From: an uncultured Rhodospirillales bacterium
GTDB lineage: Bacteria; Pseudomonadota; Alphaproteobacteria; RF32; CAG-239
Assembly (NCBI GenBank): GCA_902763185.1
Contig: CACWQT010000003.1
Span: 78,687 to 142,686, forward strand
Direction of reading: 5' to 3'
DNA: 64,000 nt
Shown: positions 38,301 through 48,042 of the stretch, one piece after another
Numbering within the stretch: the first letter of the stretch is position 1
Layout of the letters: the number at the start of each line of letters is the position of its first letter
Made by a program: the position numbers and the translations under genes
The notes under the pieces: generated by a model
What the model was told of the DNA's origin: nothing
Databases searched by the model: none
The model's input: the letters and a program-made list of their open reading frames with translations, nothing else

Positions 38301-40885
38301 CATCTGCAAAATATGGTGGGGATAATAGCACGGCCAAAGGCACAATCAATGTAAATATCAAAGGAGAAGGAATAGGCATACAAAATGCCATTGGTTCTTA
38401 CGCCGCCGGCGATATATTTAATGCGTATGCCAATTCCGGATCAGATGTAAAATTAAGTGTAATCGGCAATATTAATCTCAATGATGAGAGCACTAATTCA
38501 GATATCGTGCTAAAAGGCTTAGAAGGTGACGGAGCGACGGTTGCAAATGCCTATGCGACAGGCCAAGGCCAAAATACAGAAACAAATGTTCTTGGTAATA
38601 TAAATGTAACGGCAAATAACAGAAAAATAGGTGGTATCGCCGCTGGTATGTATAGCACTGGAGCAGTAGAGCAAAACGCTAAAGTTATTAATGCAGGACT
38701 AATCAACGATAAAAGCACTGTTGAAGGCAATATTCTGGTGCAGTCAACAGGTCAGCGACCACTGAGCACCATGTATGGTATGTATGTCACTAATTATGAC
38801 GTAAACGGCGGCAACTCTGAAACCGCACAACCCAAAGATATATATAATGCATATTACGATAATCCCGATAATGTGTCATCAGGTAAAGTGACCGGAACAA
38901 TCAGAGTTTATGCACCTAATGCCAGCTTAGGTTCAACAGCGGAATATTATGGTATCTTTACTAATGGTGGTAGAGCATATAATGTTTATAGCACCAATAG
39001 CGCCGCCAATGTCAAGGGCACTATAGAAGTAGACATCAACGGCAGTAACAATACGACGACCGCCGCAGGTATGAAGGGTGTAAACGGGGCATATTTATAT
39101 AACACCGGCAATGGTGCAAATTCTCATATCAGTGTTACAACCTCAAGAGGAAGCAGTAATGCTTACGGTATGATGGGTGAAAACAGCTATATAGCAAATA
39201 GTGCCCTCATTGATGTAAAGAGCCAAAGAGCCAATGCTTATGGTTTATATGTCCATAACGGCACGATTATAAATGAAAGCACCGGTGTCTTAAACGTAAA
39301 TGGTTCAACCGGAAGTTATGGTATTTATGCCGTAAGTGATAATGCCATGGATACCTACGTTCAAAATGCTGGAACGATTAATCTGACGGGCGCTTCTAAA
39401 AATGTCGGTATTTTCGCCTCCGGATCCAATGCTAAAGTTAAAAACACTGGTCAAATCATCATCAATGGCACAGAGAACACTGATATCTGCACCGATGGAC
39501 AGTGCGGAAACAATGTTGCCATTATGTTGACAGATGGTGCCCAGTTAATTAACAACGGTTCTATCACCAGTGACAGCAATTTGGACTTATCGGCTATGGG
39601 GGGCACGGTATCTATTGCTGAAGGTGGTAGCTTTAAGGCGGCCGGATTTATCAGCGGTGATTTAGATGTAGAACAAGACACCATCATGAATAATTTTGAT
39701 AAAGAGATTGTGCTAGAAAACGCCCTAGATGCTGAAGATGTCAGCCAGACTAATGTTAATATAAAATCTTATCTTTATAATACCGGCATCAAGCCCAATA
39801 GCACAGGTTCAAATGATATCGTGCTGGAAATGAAAGACTTCTCGGAAGTAACATCAAATACAAGTGAATCCGCATATTTGGAACAAAACTATAATGCTGA
39901 GAAGAACGCCGCTTTATTTAACAGCTTAAAAGCCGCACCAACGGCAACTGCTGCCCAACTTGTAGAAGCCAAAGCCATGGGATCTTCGTTTATCCCCAAT
40001 ATCCCTGAGGAAGAATTAAAAATCCAGCGTAGCCTTAACCGCACTATGACCGATGAATTATTTAAGGAGGGTGGTGATGTGCGTAAGTTTATCGGTGTCG
40101 ATGCGATGAAAGTCGGACGCTCTGACAGTGGCTCACTTACCGGCTATGATATTAATTCGCAAAGCTCTTATGCACTTTATGATAAGAAGATGAATAATCG
40201 TTATCGCTTAGGTTTAGGTATGAGCTTTACCCACACTGATACTGATTACAATGACGATTCGCGCCGCAAGAATTTCAATGTTCAAGCCTATGTCCCATTA
40301 ACTTATAAGTTAGGCAATCATTTAACTGTCGTATCAATGGCCGAGTTAGGTTATTCCGATGGTGATTACACAAGAAAGAGCCTAAATCAATCTTTTAAGG
40401 CGGACACCTCAGCCATAACTTATGGATTATTAAACGAAATCCGCTATAAATCAAATCTCGGATCGGTTAATGTCACACCGTTTGTCGGCTTAAATGCCCT
40501 CGGTTGGTATCAGGATTCCATAAACGAGGGGCATGATGCTCAAGCACTGCATATTTCGGCAACTAACGTCTTTTCTTTAGAAAGTGCTTTAGGAATTTAC
40601 GTTGATAAAGACATTGAGCTTAACGAAGATAATCGCTTAAATATCGCTTTAGGTGCCGGATATTATCATGAGTTTGCCGATCCGTATCGCGGCTTTGACA
40701 CGCATCACAGTGACAGTATCGGTAAGTATAGGTTGAAGAATAAGATTCACTCTGATGACCGCGGCTTAATCTCTGCCAAACTCAAATATGATTACAAAGC
40801 ATTTTCAATCTATGCTGAACTCCTACAATATTTAGAAGAAGAACACCCGACCGAATTTGACGGTGGCCTGCAATATCGTTTCTAA
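35324..40885 (+). CDS. Autotransporter with ankyrin-like front and cysteine-rich EGF-like passenger
   Basis: The 1853-residue protein begins with a signal peptide (YTLLAALMLLPIADVYA). Residues 35-110 resemble two ankyrin repeats (AFYTLAHNNNVQKINELQNR, YRILVSQGANRSPNCL). A hydrophobic stretch (WVAASALTAGAVATAYAL) and a GGGSPGPGP linker follow. About 178-625 is a cysteine-rich tract of EGF/furin-like modules, with four near-40-residue repeats containing CxxCxxGYxxYGD. About 630-1570 is a Gly/Asn-rich beta-helix with recurring xYNAxxx and YGIY motifs. The last 260 residues are an autotransporter barrel (YRLGLGMSFTHTDTDY, LNIALGAGYYHEFADPYRGF) ending in FDGGLQYRF. It is probably surface-exposed and adhesive; the ligand is unknown. 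A later ATG at 35345 is possible. Confidence 0.85.
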   Translation: MKLFGKYMKINKKIYTLLAALMLLPIADVYAAGGKITAAQAFYTLAHNNNVQKINELQNRGYSLESTDGRGYNPVCKAIMNQDRNAYRILVSQGANRSPNCLKRIPEDTYRRFFGIRPNQTAVAASEDGTASKLKDIPTWVAASALTAGAVATAYALRGTTGKGGGSPGPGPIPPTPTTCPNGTYDVKTKKCICNEGYYHYGDDTACYLPVANCESQTKSICNACVTGYILFNNVCYIKIPNCAVQSADKCSQCETGYGLHGGDGSACYHDIDNCVTQELNKCTQCVAGYDTYGDPSKMQCYKKIEHCLNQVQTACMQCEAGYDTYGDITASHCYPSNPCTAYANTVPTIIDGEVECICNINKGYAGDKENCQLAEEGEYEEGDGNREKWDNLNELYCNSHGKYMGNGICQCYTSRGYAGKNSNCKVDECCTSCIEPTYIQDQNNGLCYINLYCSDHKVQRGNTCVCETGYIAYNDGCYIDLKCEQESIHTYQQGNQCVCKPNYDENCEQCLEGYEMDARGNCNAIEPVCPENWTGKECNICPVEFLLSSDSLHCGPECAINRAPRSENDENCSLCGAGYDKDRNGLCIVTECSSGREGYVKDDEGNCVCDEANGYAMTRLGICEKKGQPIVGVSDRNINNDTFTITHNGADDPIFRDVYGMKPVESEDAEGNKTYYENVYNALTSPSDATAEAESQTATIRINNMNTGANTVYGIYQPNAIYNSAVINRTIKDATATGNIIINDTHTLSYIYGLYNTGETEDEVSKDIYNAFAFGSGEGSAASPTNNQAIGNITVTKDEESKGRIVGIHGVSNIFNAYANTTDGAAANADAQGSIVLTNKGEGDVIGIEGTSNKAKINNALTYMDSAVSKTISEGNIKIAGTDDVYGISAKGTVANSETQFSKSFILQEEFRSTGAIDATTEKTTSKGYGIYVTGENVAADVYNALGYQSTGIITVTNNNGGSAYGIWNGIATYIGDEGQKYYNNTYNAFRSSAKYGGDNSTAKGTINVNIKGEGIGIQNAIGSYAAGDIFNAYANSGSDVKLSVIGNINLNDESTNSDIVLKGLEGDGATVANAYATGQGQNTETNVLGNINVTANNRKIGGIAAGMYSTGAVEQNAKVINAGLINDKSTVEGNILVQSTGQRPLSTMYGMYVTNYDVNGGNSETAQPKDIYNAYYDNPDNVSSGKVTGTIRVYAPNASLGSTAEYYGIFTNGGRAYNVYSTNSAANVKGTIEVDINGSNNTTTAAGMKGVNGAYLYNTGNGANSHISVTTSRGSSNAYGMMGENSYIANSALIDVKSQRANAYGLYVHNGTIINESTGVLNVNGSTGSYGIYAVSDNAMDTYVQNAGTINLTGASKNVGIFASGSNAKVKNTGQIIINGTENTDICTDGQCGNNVAIMLTDGAQLINNGSITSDSNLDLSAMGGTVSIAEGGSFKAAGFISGDLDVEQDTIMNNFDKEIVLENALDAEDVSQTNVNIKSYLYNTGIKPNSTGSNDIVLEMKDFSEVTSNTSESAYLEQNYNAEKNAALFNSLKAAPTATAAQLVEAKAMGSSFIPNIPEEELKIQRSLNRTMTDELFKEGGDVRKFIGVDAMKVGRSDSGSLTGYDINSQSSYALYDKKMNNRYRLGLGMSFTHTDTDYNDDSRRKNFNVQAYVPLTYKLGNHLTVVSMAELGYSDGDYTRKSLNQSFKADTSAITYGLLNEIRYKSNLGSVNVTPFVGLNALGWYQDSINEGHDAQALHISATNVFSLESALGIYVDKDIELNEDNRLNIALGAGYYHEFADPYRGFDTHHSDSIGKYRLKNKIHSDDRGLISAKLKYDYKAFSIYAELLQYLEEEHPTEFDGGLQYRF

Positions 40886-40971
40886 ACACCTGCAGGAAAA
40901 GTGCTAAATAATTTAAAAAAAACTCTTTTCTTTTAAAATTTATGTGTTATAAGCATAGCCATAATCTTTAA

Positions 40972-41008
40972 TATAATTAGAAAGTGGGGTCAAAAGCCCC
41001 GCTTTTTT
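40972..41008 (+). terminator. Hairpin plus T run between autotransporter and rimP
   Basis: A stem GTGGGG/CCCCGC (one G-U pair) is followed by six T at 41003-41008. Just upstream, TATAAT at 40972-40977 is a good -10 box, although the -35 is poor. The hairpin may end the autotransporter transcript, or act as an attenuator at the 5' end of the rimP-nusA-infB transcript, where NusA could act on it. Confidence 0.6.
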
Positions 41009-41031
41009 GTTACTTTTTTAAGGAGTGTATA

Positions 41032-41535
41032 ATGCAAAGACATCATCTTGCAGACATCGTAGAGCCGGTTGTGGAAGGCCTTGGTTTTGAAACTGTGCGG
41101 ATTCTCACGATCGGCGATTCTAATCCGGTTTTGCAGATAATGATAGATTATCCGGACGGTAACAAAGAAATTACCGTGGATGATTGTGCAAATGTCAGTC
41201 GTGCGCTTTCAAAGGAGCTTGATGAAAAAGACCCCATAGAAAATCGCTATACTTTAGAGGTTAGCTCTCCGGGGTTGGACAGACCGCTGACTAAGCTCTC
41301 GCACTTTGCAAGATACATCAATTATACGATTAAACTTGAAACCCTTGAGCCGATAGAAAAGCGCAAGCGTTTTAAGGGTATTATTAAAAATGTTTCGTCC
41401 GATGGCGTAATTGCTTTAGATATGGATGGAACAACCTATCAACTGCCTTTTGATAATATCTTAAAGGCAAAGATTGTTATAACGGACGAGTTATGGGCAG
41501 AATACTTAAAAACCCATAAACCGACTGCAAATTAA
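41032..41535 (+). CDS. rimP: Ribosome maturation factor RimP
   Basis: RimP assists 30S subunit assembly. The 167 residues include VVEGLGFETVRILTIGD, ITVDDCANVSRALSKELDEK and YTLEVSSPGLDRPLTKLSHF, the family signatures. The ATG at 41032 follows AAGGAG by seven bases; an in-frame upstream ATG overlaps the hairpin and is rejected. First gene of the rimP-nusA-ylxR-infB-rbfA operon. Confidence 0.95.
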   Translation: MQRHHLADIVEPVVEGLGFETVRILTIGDSNPVLQIMIDYPDGNKEITVDDCANVSRALSKELDEKDPIENRYTLEVSSPGLDRPLTKLSHFARYINYTIKLETLEPIEKRKRFKGIIKNVSSDGVIALDMDGTTYQLPFDNILKAKIVITDELWAEYLKTHKPTAN

Positions 41536-41561
41536 ACCTAACCCTGTTAAAAGAGGACAAA

Positions 41562-43076
41562 ATGGAAAATATTGTAAATATGCCCAGACCAGAAATTCTT
41601 ATGGTAGCAGACGCCGTTGCCAGAGAGAAGAATATTGATAAAGAAGACGTATTTGAAGCCATGGAACAGGCTATCCAAAAGGCCGGTCGTTCCAAATACG
41701 GTTTTGACCATGATATTCGTGTAACCATTAGCCGCAAGACAGGCGCCATTACTTTGGCACGCTATCGTGCGGTGGTTGATGTGATTGAAAACGAAACAAC
41801 CGAGCTGACTTTAGAAGAAGCACGTCGCATCAATCCGGATATCAAAGTCGGCGAGTATATCATTGATCCGTTACCGCCGATTGATTTTGGGCGTATTGCC
41901 GCACAAACCGCAAAACAGGTTATAACCCAAAAGGTGCGTGAAGCCGAGCGTAATAAACAATACGAAGAATACAAAGAAAAAATCGGCACGATTATCAACG
42001 GTACGGTTAAGCGTTTGGAATTCGGTAACGTGATTGTTGATATCGGTAAGACAGAAGCCGTATTAAACCGTAACGAAATCATCCCGAGGGAGAGTTTCAA
42101 AAACGGAGACCGTGTTCGTGCTTATGTTTTGGATGTTCGTCGCGAAAACAAAGGCCCGCAAATTTTCTTATCAAGAACTTGTCCGGAATTTATGGCAAAG
42201 TTATTTACTTCCGAAGTTCCTGAAATTTATGACGGTATCGTAGAAATTATGGGCGTTGCACGTGATCCTGGTTCAAAAGCAAAGATTGCTGTTCGTGCCA
42301 AAGATTCTTCCATTGATCCGGTTGGTGCTTGCGTTGGCTTAAGAGGTATTCGTGTTCAAGCAGTTGTAACCGAGCTTCAAGGCGAAAAGATTGATATCGT
42401 TCCTTACTCTGCTGACCGTGCACAATATATCGTAAGCGCTTTAGCTCCTGCCGAGGTTAGCAAAGTGGTTATGGATGAAGAAAACAATCGTATTGAGGTT
42501 GTCGTAACCGATGAACAATATTCATTGGCAATCGGGCGTCGTGGTCAAAATGTTAAATTAGCATCACAGTTGTTAAATGCTGATATTGATATTTTAACCG
42601 AAGAGCAAGAACGTGAACGTCGTGCCACAGAAAATCGTATTCGTTCCGAGCGTTTTATTTCAGCCTTGGATGTTGATGAGATGATTGCTCACGTTTTAAT
42701 CTCTGAAGGTTTCTCAACGGTTGATGAAATTGCTATGGTTGATAAGTCAGAGCTTGCCTCTATTGACGGCTTTGATGAAGATTTGGCAACAGAACTTCAA
42801 AATCGTGCCATAGAATTTGTTCAAAAGCGCAACCGCGAATTTGAAGAAAAGAAAAAGACCTTGGGTGTGGACGAGAGTTTGCAAACCGTTGCCGGTCTTG
42901 ATAAAGATATGATTTTAACCTTGGCAGAAAAGGGAGTTAAGACCTTGGATGACTTAGCAGACTTAGCTGCAGATGAGTTAATGGAAGCTTTAGGCGAAGG
43001 TGTAATCACCGAGGCCGAAGCCAATCGTATCATTATGGCCGCTCGTGAACATTGGTTTACAGACGAGGCAAAATAA
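41562..43076 (+). CDS. nusA: Transcription termination/antitermination factor NusA
   Basis: 504 residues: N-terminal RNA-polymerase-binding domain, S1 domain (IINGTVKRLEFGNVIVDIGK), two KH domains (DPVGACVGLRGIRVQAVVTE, YSLAIGRRGQNVKLASQL) and two C-terminal helix-hairpin-helix repeats (FSTVDEIAMVDKSELASIDG, VKTLDDLADLAADELMEALG). NusA modulates pausing, termination and antitermination. The two-repeat tail is as in proteobacteria. Confidence 0.97.
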   Translation: MENIVNMPRPEILMVADAVAREKNIDKEDVFEAMEQAIQKAGRSKYGFDHDIRVTISRKTGAITLARYRAVVDVIENETTELTLEEARRINPDIKVGEYIIDPLPPIDFGRIAAQTAKQVITQKVREAERNKQYEEYKEKIGTIINGTVKRLEFGNVIVDIGKTEAVLNRNEIIPRESFKNGDRVRAYVLDVRRENKGPQIFLSRTCPEFMAKLFTSEVPEIYDGIVEIMGVARDPGSKAKIAVRAKDSSIDPVGACVGLRGIRVQAVVTELQGEKIDIVPYSADRAQYIVSALAPAEVSKVVMDEENNRIEVVVTDEQYSLAIGRRGQNVKLASQLLNADIDILTEEQERERRATENRIRSERFISALDVDEMIAHVLISEGFSTVDEIAMVDKSELASIDGFDEDLATELQNRAIEFVQKRNREFEEKKKTLGVDESLQTVAGLDKDMILTLAEKGVKTLDDLADLAADELMEALGEGVITEAEANRIIMAAREHWFTDEAK

Positions 43077-43085
43077 GGATAAAGC

Positions 43086-43673
43086 ATGTCAAGAGAGCAG
43101 ATTGAGCGGAAATGTATCTTGGACGGCACGGTAAAGCCATTGGCTGAGCTGTTGCGCTTTGTCGAGCTCAATAATGAACTTTTACCGGATTTCAATAAAA
43201 AATTACCGGCCAAAGGGATGTATGTGACCGCCAATCGGCTCTCTTTGATTAAGGCTTTGGAAAAGAAGTTATTTCATAAAGTTAGCCGTCACAATCTGCG
43301 GATTAGTGAAGATTTTATGGAAAATGTAGAGAGGTTATTAAGGCAAAAAGCTTTGGATAGTTTGAACATTGCACGCAAATCAGGTGCTCTGTTAACCGGA
43401 TTTGAAAAACTAAAAGAAGCTATCAAAAAAAATAAGGTAAGTTTTATTGTAGAGGCAGTAGATGCAGGGCTTGACGGCAAAGAAAAAGTCGCATTACTTG
43501 CTAAAAGTATTGAAATATTTAATTTATTTAGTATAGATGAATTAGATAAAACGTTAAATAAAGAAAATACGGTTTATGTTGCCGTCTTAAAAGGTGATGT
43601 AAGCGGTATGGTATATCAAAACTTAAAAAAGTATCAGAACTTTTTTATTGTAAATGGAGAAAATAACGAATGA
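43086..43673 (+). CDS. YlxR (DUF448) fused to an L7Ae-like domain
   Basis: 195 residues. The front is YlxR ([19 protein letters not shown], then [16 protein letters not shown]). The rear (about 85-185) is a ribosomal L7Ae-like RNA-binding fold ([38 protein letters not shown]). This fusion is typical of alphaproteobacterial nusA-infB operons. YlxR has been linked to RNA binding and nucleoid functions. The usual second Arg after CI is replaced here by DG. It overlaps infB by ATGA. Confidence 0.9.
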   Translation: MSREQIERKCILDGTVKPLAELLRFVELNNELLPDFNKKLPAKGMYVTANRLSLIKALEKKLFHKVSRHNLRISEDFMENVERLLRQKALDSLNIARKSGALLTGFEKLKEAIKKNKVSFIVEAVDAGLDGKEKVALLAKSIEIFNLFSIDELDKTLNKENTVYVAVLKGDVSGMVYQNLKKYQNFFIVNGENNE

Positions 43674-46162
43674 CAGAAGATAATGGCAAAAAATTAACAT
43701 TATCCGGAAAATCAACCCTCACCTTGAAAAAGACCAATACGTCTGCCAAAACCGATGGGCGTAAAATGGTGCAGGTGGAAGTACGTAAAAAACGTTTTGT
43801 AACGCAGGCTAATGCCACACCGACCGAACCGGCTAAAATAGATGAGGCTTTGGCACAAAAGCTGGAATTATTGGCAAAAGCCAAAGAACACGATGCCAAA
43901 AGAAAGCTAGAAGAAGAAGAAAAAGAAATTGAGTATCAAAAACAAAAAGAAGAAGCTGCTGCCTTAAAGAAAAAGCAAGAGGAAGAAAAGGCAAAAGCCG
44001 AAAAAGCCGCAGAAAAGAAAAAGGCAAGCGAAAAAGCTTCTCAACCGGTTTCAGAGAAGTCAGAGCCAACAAAATCTTATAATGTCAATAAACATAAAAA
44101 AGATAATTATGATGACGAAGATGACGATGACGAAGATGTAAATTATAAAAAAGGCAAAAAGGGCGGTGCGCAGGAAAGTTCCAAACCTTTAACCAAAGAA
44201 GAAACTTTTGAACAAGAGCGCAAAAAAATTCAGAAGCGCAGTTTTGAAACGCCTAAGCGTAATACCAATAAAATCAACGTTAATTCATATATGTTTGGTT
44301 CTGATGATGAGGATGAAGATGATTACGGCTATGGTGCGCCACGTCGTCGCTATAAAAAGAAAGCGCCTAAACCGCAAGTTCAGCAGACAGCTCCGCAAGA
44401 AAAAATCATTAAAGAGGTCATTATTCCGGAAATTATAACGGTTCAAGATTTAGCCAATCGTATGGCAGAAAAAAGCTCAGATGTGATTAAGAAATTGATG
44501 GCTTTAGGAGTTATGGCAACCATTAATCAGGCCATAGATGCTGATACGGCACAAATTGTTGTCGAGGAAATGGGACATAAGTTCAAGCGTGTTGCGGAAA
44601 GTGACGTAGAAGAAGGCTTAACCGGTCCGGAAGACACGGTAGAAGACCTCTTGCCGCGTGCACCGGTTGTGACCGTTATGGGACACGTTGACCACGGTAA
44701 GACATCTTTATTGGATGCTCTCCGTGAAACCAATGTTGCCGCGCGTGAAGCCGGTGGTATTACTCAACATATCGGTGCTTATCAAATCACCTTAAAAGGC
44801 GGTCAAAAAATCACCTTTATTGATACCCCTGGACACGAGGCCTTTTCAGAAATGCGCGCCCGCGGTGCTAAGGTTACCGATATTGTGGTTTTGGTGGTCG
44901 CAGCTAATGACGGTATCAAACCGCAAACCATTGAGGCTATTCGTCACGCTCAAGCAGCGCAAGTGCCGATTGTTGTTGCAATTAATAAAATAGACCTCCC
45001 TGGAGCAGATCCGATGAAGGTAAAGACAGAGTTGTTGCAACAAGGTATTGCCGTAGAGGAAATGGGTGGTGAATGCCTATGCGCTGAAGTCTCTGCCAAG
45101 AAACGTATCAATATTGATAAATTGGTGGAAGCGATTTTATTGCAAGCAGAAATTCTTGACCTTAAAGCCAATCCAAATCGTGCTGCAGAAGGTGCTGTTA
45201 TTGAAGCTAAGATGGAAAAAGGTCGTGGTAACGTTGCGACTGTTCTCGTGCAAAAAGGCACATTAAGAGTTGGAGATATTTGTATTGCCGGTAAAGAATG
45301 GGGACACGTTCGCGCTATGTTTAACGAAAACGGTAAAAAGGTTTTTGAAGCCGAGCCGGCTATGCCTGTTGAGGTTTTAGGTTTACAAGGAACACCGTCG
45401 GCTGGTGATGACTTCATTATCGTAAAAGATGAAAACCAAGCACGCGAAGTCTGCAACTATCGTATTCGCAAAGAACGTGATGCTAAGTTAGTCAAGAGTG
45501 CCAAGTCTGCTATGGAGCAAATGTTGGATAAGATTAAATCAGGTGAATCCAAGCAATTAGCCGTTATCATCAAAGCAGATGTTCAAGGGTCCATTGAGGC
45601 TATTGAGGGCACAATCAATAAACTTTCAAACGATGAAGTTTCAGTTCACGTTTTGCACTCAGCTGTTGGTCCGATTTCAGAATCAGATGTTACTTTAGCC
45701 AAAGCTTCTGATGCTTTTATCATTGGCTTTAATGTTCGTGCTATCCCGCAAGCGAGAGACATGGCACGCCGTGACGGTATCGATATTCGTTACTACTCGA
45801 TTATTTATGATGTTGCAGATGATGTTAAGAAAGGCTTGGAAGGTTTATTGTCACCTGAGCTCCGTGAGAAATTCTTAGGCTATGCCGAAATTCGAAACGT
45901 CTTTAACATCACCGGTGTCGGTAAAGTCGGCGGATGTATGGTAACCGAAGGTCTTGTTAAACGTGGTGCTAAAGTTCGTTTGTTGCGTGATAACGTTGTT
46001 ATTCATGACGGTAACTTGGCGCAGTTGAAGCGCTTCAAAGAAGATGTCAAAGAGGTTAAGAACGGATACGAATGCGGTATGAGTTTTGAAAATTATAACG
46101 ATATTCAGGTAGGCGACTACATTGAATGTTATGAGATAGAAACCATTGCCGCCAAATTATAG
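43670..46162 (+). CDS. infB: Translation initiation factor IF-2
   Basis: IF-2 is the GTPase that brings fMet-tRNA to the 30S subunit. The 830 residues comprise a short IF2 N-terminal motif, a long Lys/Glu and acidic low-complexity region (about 60-240), an IF2_N domain ([20 protein letters not shown]), the G domain ([20 protein letters not shown] near 335, [24 protein letters not shown]) and two C-terminal beta barrels. Start overlaps the upstream stop. Confidence 0.97.
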   Translation: MTEDNGKKLTLSGKSTLTLKKTNTSAKTDGRKMVQVEVRKKRFVTQANATPTEPAKIDEALAQKLELLAKAKEHDAKRKLEEEEKEIEYQKQKEEAAALKKKQEEEKAKAEKAAEKKKASEKASQPVSEKSEPTKSYNVNKHKKDNYDDEDDDDEDVNYKKGKKGGAQESSKPLTKEETFEQERKKIQKRSFETPKRNTNKINVNSYMFGSDDEDEDDYGYGAPRRRYKKKAPKPQVQQTAPQEKIIKEVIIPEIITVQDLANRMAEKSSDVIKKLMALGVMATINQAIDADTAQIVVEEMGHKFKRVAESDVEEGLTGPEDTVEDLLPRAPVVTVMGHVDHGKTSLLDALRETNVAAREAGGITQHIGAYQITLKGGQKITFIDTPGHEAFSEMRARGAKVTDIVVLVVAANDGIKPQTIEAIRHAQAAQVPIVVAINKIDLPGADPMKVKTELLQQGIAVEEMGGECLCAEVSAKKRINIDKLVEAILLQAEILDLKANPNRAAEGAVIEAKMEKGRGNVATVLVQKGTLRVGDICIAGKEWGHVRAMFNENGKKVFEAEPAMPVEVLGLQGTPSAGDDFIIVKDENQAREVCNYRIRKERDAKLVKSAKSAMEQMLDKIKSGESKQLAVIIKADVQGSIEAIEGTINKLSNDEVSVHVLHSAVGPISESDVTLAKASDAFIIGFNVRAIPQARDMARRDGIDIRYYSIIYDVADDVKKGLEGLLSPELREKFLGYAEIRNVFNITGVGKVGGCMVTEGLVKRGAKVRLLRDNVVIHDGNLAQLKRFKEDVKEVKNGYECGMSFENYNDIQVGDYIECYEIETIAAKL

Positions 46163-46171
46163 GAGGTCATA

Positions 46172-46567
46172 ATGGTAAATGCCGTCTATAAAGAGCCGTC
46201 ACAACGCCAGTTGCGTATTGCTCAAGAGATAAAAAAAATCATAGCGTCCGCTTTGCAAAAAGGCGAAGTACGCAATCCATTGCTTTTGGATAGTTTCATT
46301 ACCATCACTAAAGTAGATATTTCGCCGGATTTAAAATTTTGTACCGTTTATTTTATGACCTTAAACGGACAGAACTTAGGCCAAATAGAAGACGATTTGA
46401 ATGCCGAAACATGGGGGCTCAAGAAAACTATTGCCGCCAAGCTAAAGCTTCGCTATACACCGGATTTAAATTTCCGCATGGATACCTCTTTTGCAGAAGT
46501 TGACCGGATAGAACAACTTTTGCGTGACCCTAAGGTTGCTAAAGACTTAGGTCACAAAGAAGACTAA
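46172..46567 (+). CDS. rbfA: Ribosome-binding factor A
   Basis: 131 residues: SQRQLRIAQEIKKIIASALQ at the start, then ITKVDISPDLKFCTVYFMTL and LKLRYTPDLNFRMDTSFAEV, the KH-like RbfA signatures. RbfA binds the 5' helix of 16S rRNA in late 30S maturation. AGGAGG lies upstream; 9 bp from infB. Confidence 0.96.
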   Translation: MVNAVYKEPSQRQLRIAQEIKKIIASALQKGEVRNPLLLDSFITITKVDISPDLKFCTVYFMTLNGQNLGQIEDDLNAETWGLKKTIAAKLKLRYTPDLNFRMDTSFAEVDRIEQLLRDPKVAKDLGHKED

Positions 46568-46596
46568 TATTCATATTTTAGAAAAGGAGTAAAATT

Positions 46597-47037
46597 ATGT
46601 TTAAGAACTTTTTAAATGAATTCAAGACCTTCGCTATGCGCGGTAATGTAATTGACATGGCAGTCGGTATCATTATCGGTGGTGCGTTCGGCACAATTGT
46701 GAACTCTCTTGTTAATGATGTTTTAATGCCGCCGATTGGTATGTTGTTAGGCAAAGTTGATTTTTCGGATTTGCAATTGGTATTGTCCGGCGAAGGTGAA
46801 ACTGTGGTTGCCATTAAATACGGTATGTTTATCAATGCATTAATCAGCTTTTTAATAGTTGCTTTTGCTGTATTTCTTTTGATTAAAGCAATTAACAAAC
46901 TCCAAACAAGCGTGGCTAAAGCTGATGCAGCGGCAGAGGCAGCTGAACCGACAACGAAAGTTTGTCCTTATTGCTGTTCTGAAATCAATATCAATGCAAA
47001 GCGTTGTCCACATTGCACTTCAGAATTAAAGAAGTAA
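46597..47037 (+). CDS. mscL: Large-conductance mechanosensitive channel MscL with C-terminal zinc ribbon
   Basis: The 146-residue protein has the MscL core: [20 protein letters not shown] for helix 1 and [20 protein letters not shown] for helix 2, with [20 protein letters not shown] between. MscL opens under hypo-osmotic membrane tension. In place of the usual helical tail ending, the C-terminus carries [18 protein letters not shown], a four-cysteine zinc-ribbon-like knuckle in the cytoplasm. This tail is uncommon. It follows rbfA by 29 bp with AAGGAG and ends at a strong terminator. Confidence 0.95.
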   Translation: MFKNFLNEFKTFAMRGNVIDMAVGIIIGGAFGTIVNSLVNDVLMPPIGMLLGKVDFSDLQLVLSGEGETVVAIKYGMFINALISFLIVAFAVFLLIKAINKLQTSVAKADAAAEAAEPTTKVCPYCCSEININAKRCPHCTSELKK

Positions 47038-47050
47038 TCAAACATACACT

Positions 47051-47080
47051 AAAAAAGCTCGCCATTAGCGAGCTTTTTTT
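47051..47080. terminator. Bidirectional terminator after mscL
   Basis: AAAAAAGCTCGC and GCGAGCTTTTTTT form a long stem with A and T runs on both sides. It serves the plus-strand operon and the convergent minus-strand flippase gene. Confidence 0.92.
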
Positions 47081-47100
47081 ATATCTGTAATTTGGTGTAT

Positions 47101-48042
47101 TCACACTCCTTCACGTCTGTTTCTAAAATATTCATATGTGATAAGTACGATTCCAGAAACAATTAGGGGCAACAGATAATAAATAATCCGATAAGCAATC
47201 AAAGCCCCAAACAAAATAGCTTGATTATCTTGCCCCGGTAAAATGTTTGAGAATACCAATTCAAATACGCCAAGTCCCCCCGGAACTTGACTGTATACGC
47301 CTAATACTTGCGCAATAATAAAAGCCCCCATAAAAGTAAAGAAATCAATTTCCACAAAGCTTATTAAAACCGAGTAAAGCACCAGTGATGCCATTAAAAT
47401 ATCTAAACTACCGATAAATATTTGCTCTAAAGCGAGTTTGAAATTGGGCATCTTAAAATCAATCCCTTTAATCACTAAATCCTTTTTATAATAAATGCTC
47501 GCCCATAAGTAAATACAAAGCCCAACAACCGATAAAATCATGGTAATAAACGTAGATACTTTTGTAGATTCATTACCGCCAAATGCATGTTCAGGGGTGA
47601 GCAGGTATCCTAAAATGATTAAGAAAAAACAGGCCACTAAATATGTGAAGCCGGAAAATGTAATCATTTTAACAATATCACCGGCTTCAATATCCCATCG
47701 GGAATAAAATCGATATCGGACTGCTCCTCCGGAAACAATCGCATGTCCGGCATTATTGCTGACCGAAAAACCGATAAATCCGGTCAATATCCATTTCCAC
47801 GAAGCCAACTTCTTTTGAATATACTTTAATGCCAAAAAATCATATGTAGAAAGGGCAACATACCCCATAAACGAAGCGCATAAAGCCAAATACAGATTTT
47901 TATAAGGGATACTTAAAAGGGCATCCTTTAATTCTTCAATGGAATACTTTGAGAGTTGTCGATAAATCATATAAGCGGCAAGAATAAAGAAAAAAATGCC
48001 GAGACGTGATATGAGCTTATTTAAGACGGCAGAAGCTTTCAA
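47101..48042 (-). CDS. MprF-type flippase-domain membrane protein (UPF0104/YbhN-like)
   Basis: The 313-residue protein has about eight membrane segments and the family motifs FIGFSVSNNAGHAIVSGGAV RYRFYSR-like loop and YSQVPGGLGVFELVFSNILP. It corresponds to the membrane half of MprF, without the aminoacyl-transferase half. Related proteins move aminoacylated or other lipids across the membrane. The start is TTG, overlapping the Sel1 gene stop (TTGA) with GGAGG seven bases upstream. This shows translational coupling. Confidence 0.8.
   Translation of the reverse strand: MKASAVLNKLISRLGIFFFILAAYMIYRQLSKYSIEELKDALLSIPYKNLYLALCASFMGYVALSTYDFLALKYIQKKLASWKWILTGFIGFSVSNNAGHAIVSGGAVRYRFYSRWDIEAGDIVKMITFSGFTYLVACFFLIILGYLLTPEHAFGGNESTKVSTFITMILSVVGLCIYLWASIYYKKDLVIKGIDFKMPNFKLALEQIFIGSLDILMASLVLYSVLISFVEIDFFTFMGAFIIAQVLGVYSQVPGGLGVFELVFSNILPGQDNQAILFGALIAYRIIYYLLPLIVSGIVLITYEYFRNRREGV

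Noticed and set aside
43833..44072. Leu-rich antisense ORF inside infB
   Set aside because: It mirrors the Lys/Glu-rich low-complexity stretch of IF-2 and has no independent support.
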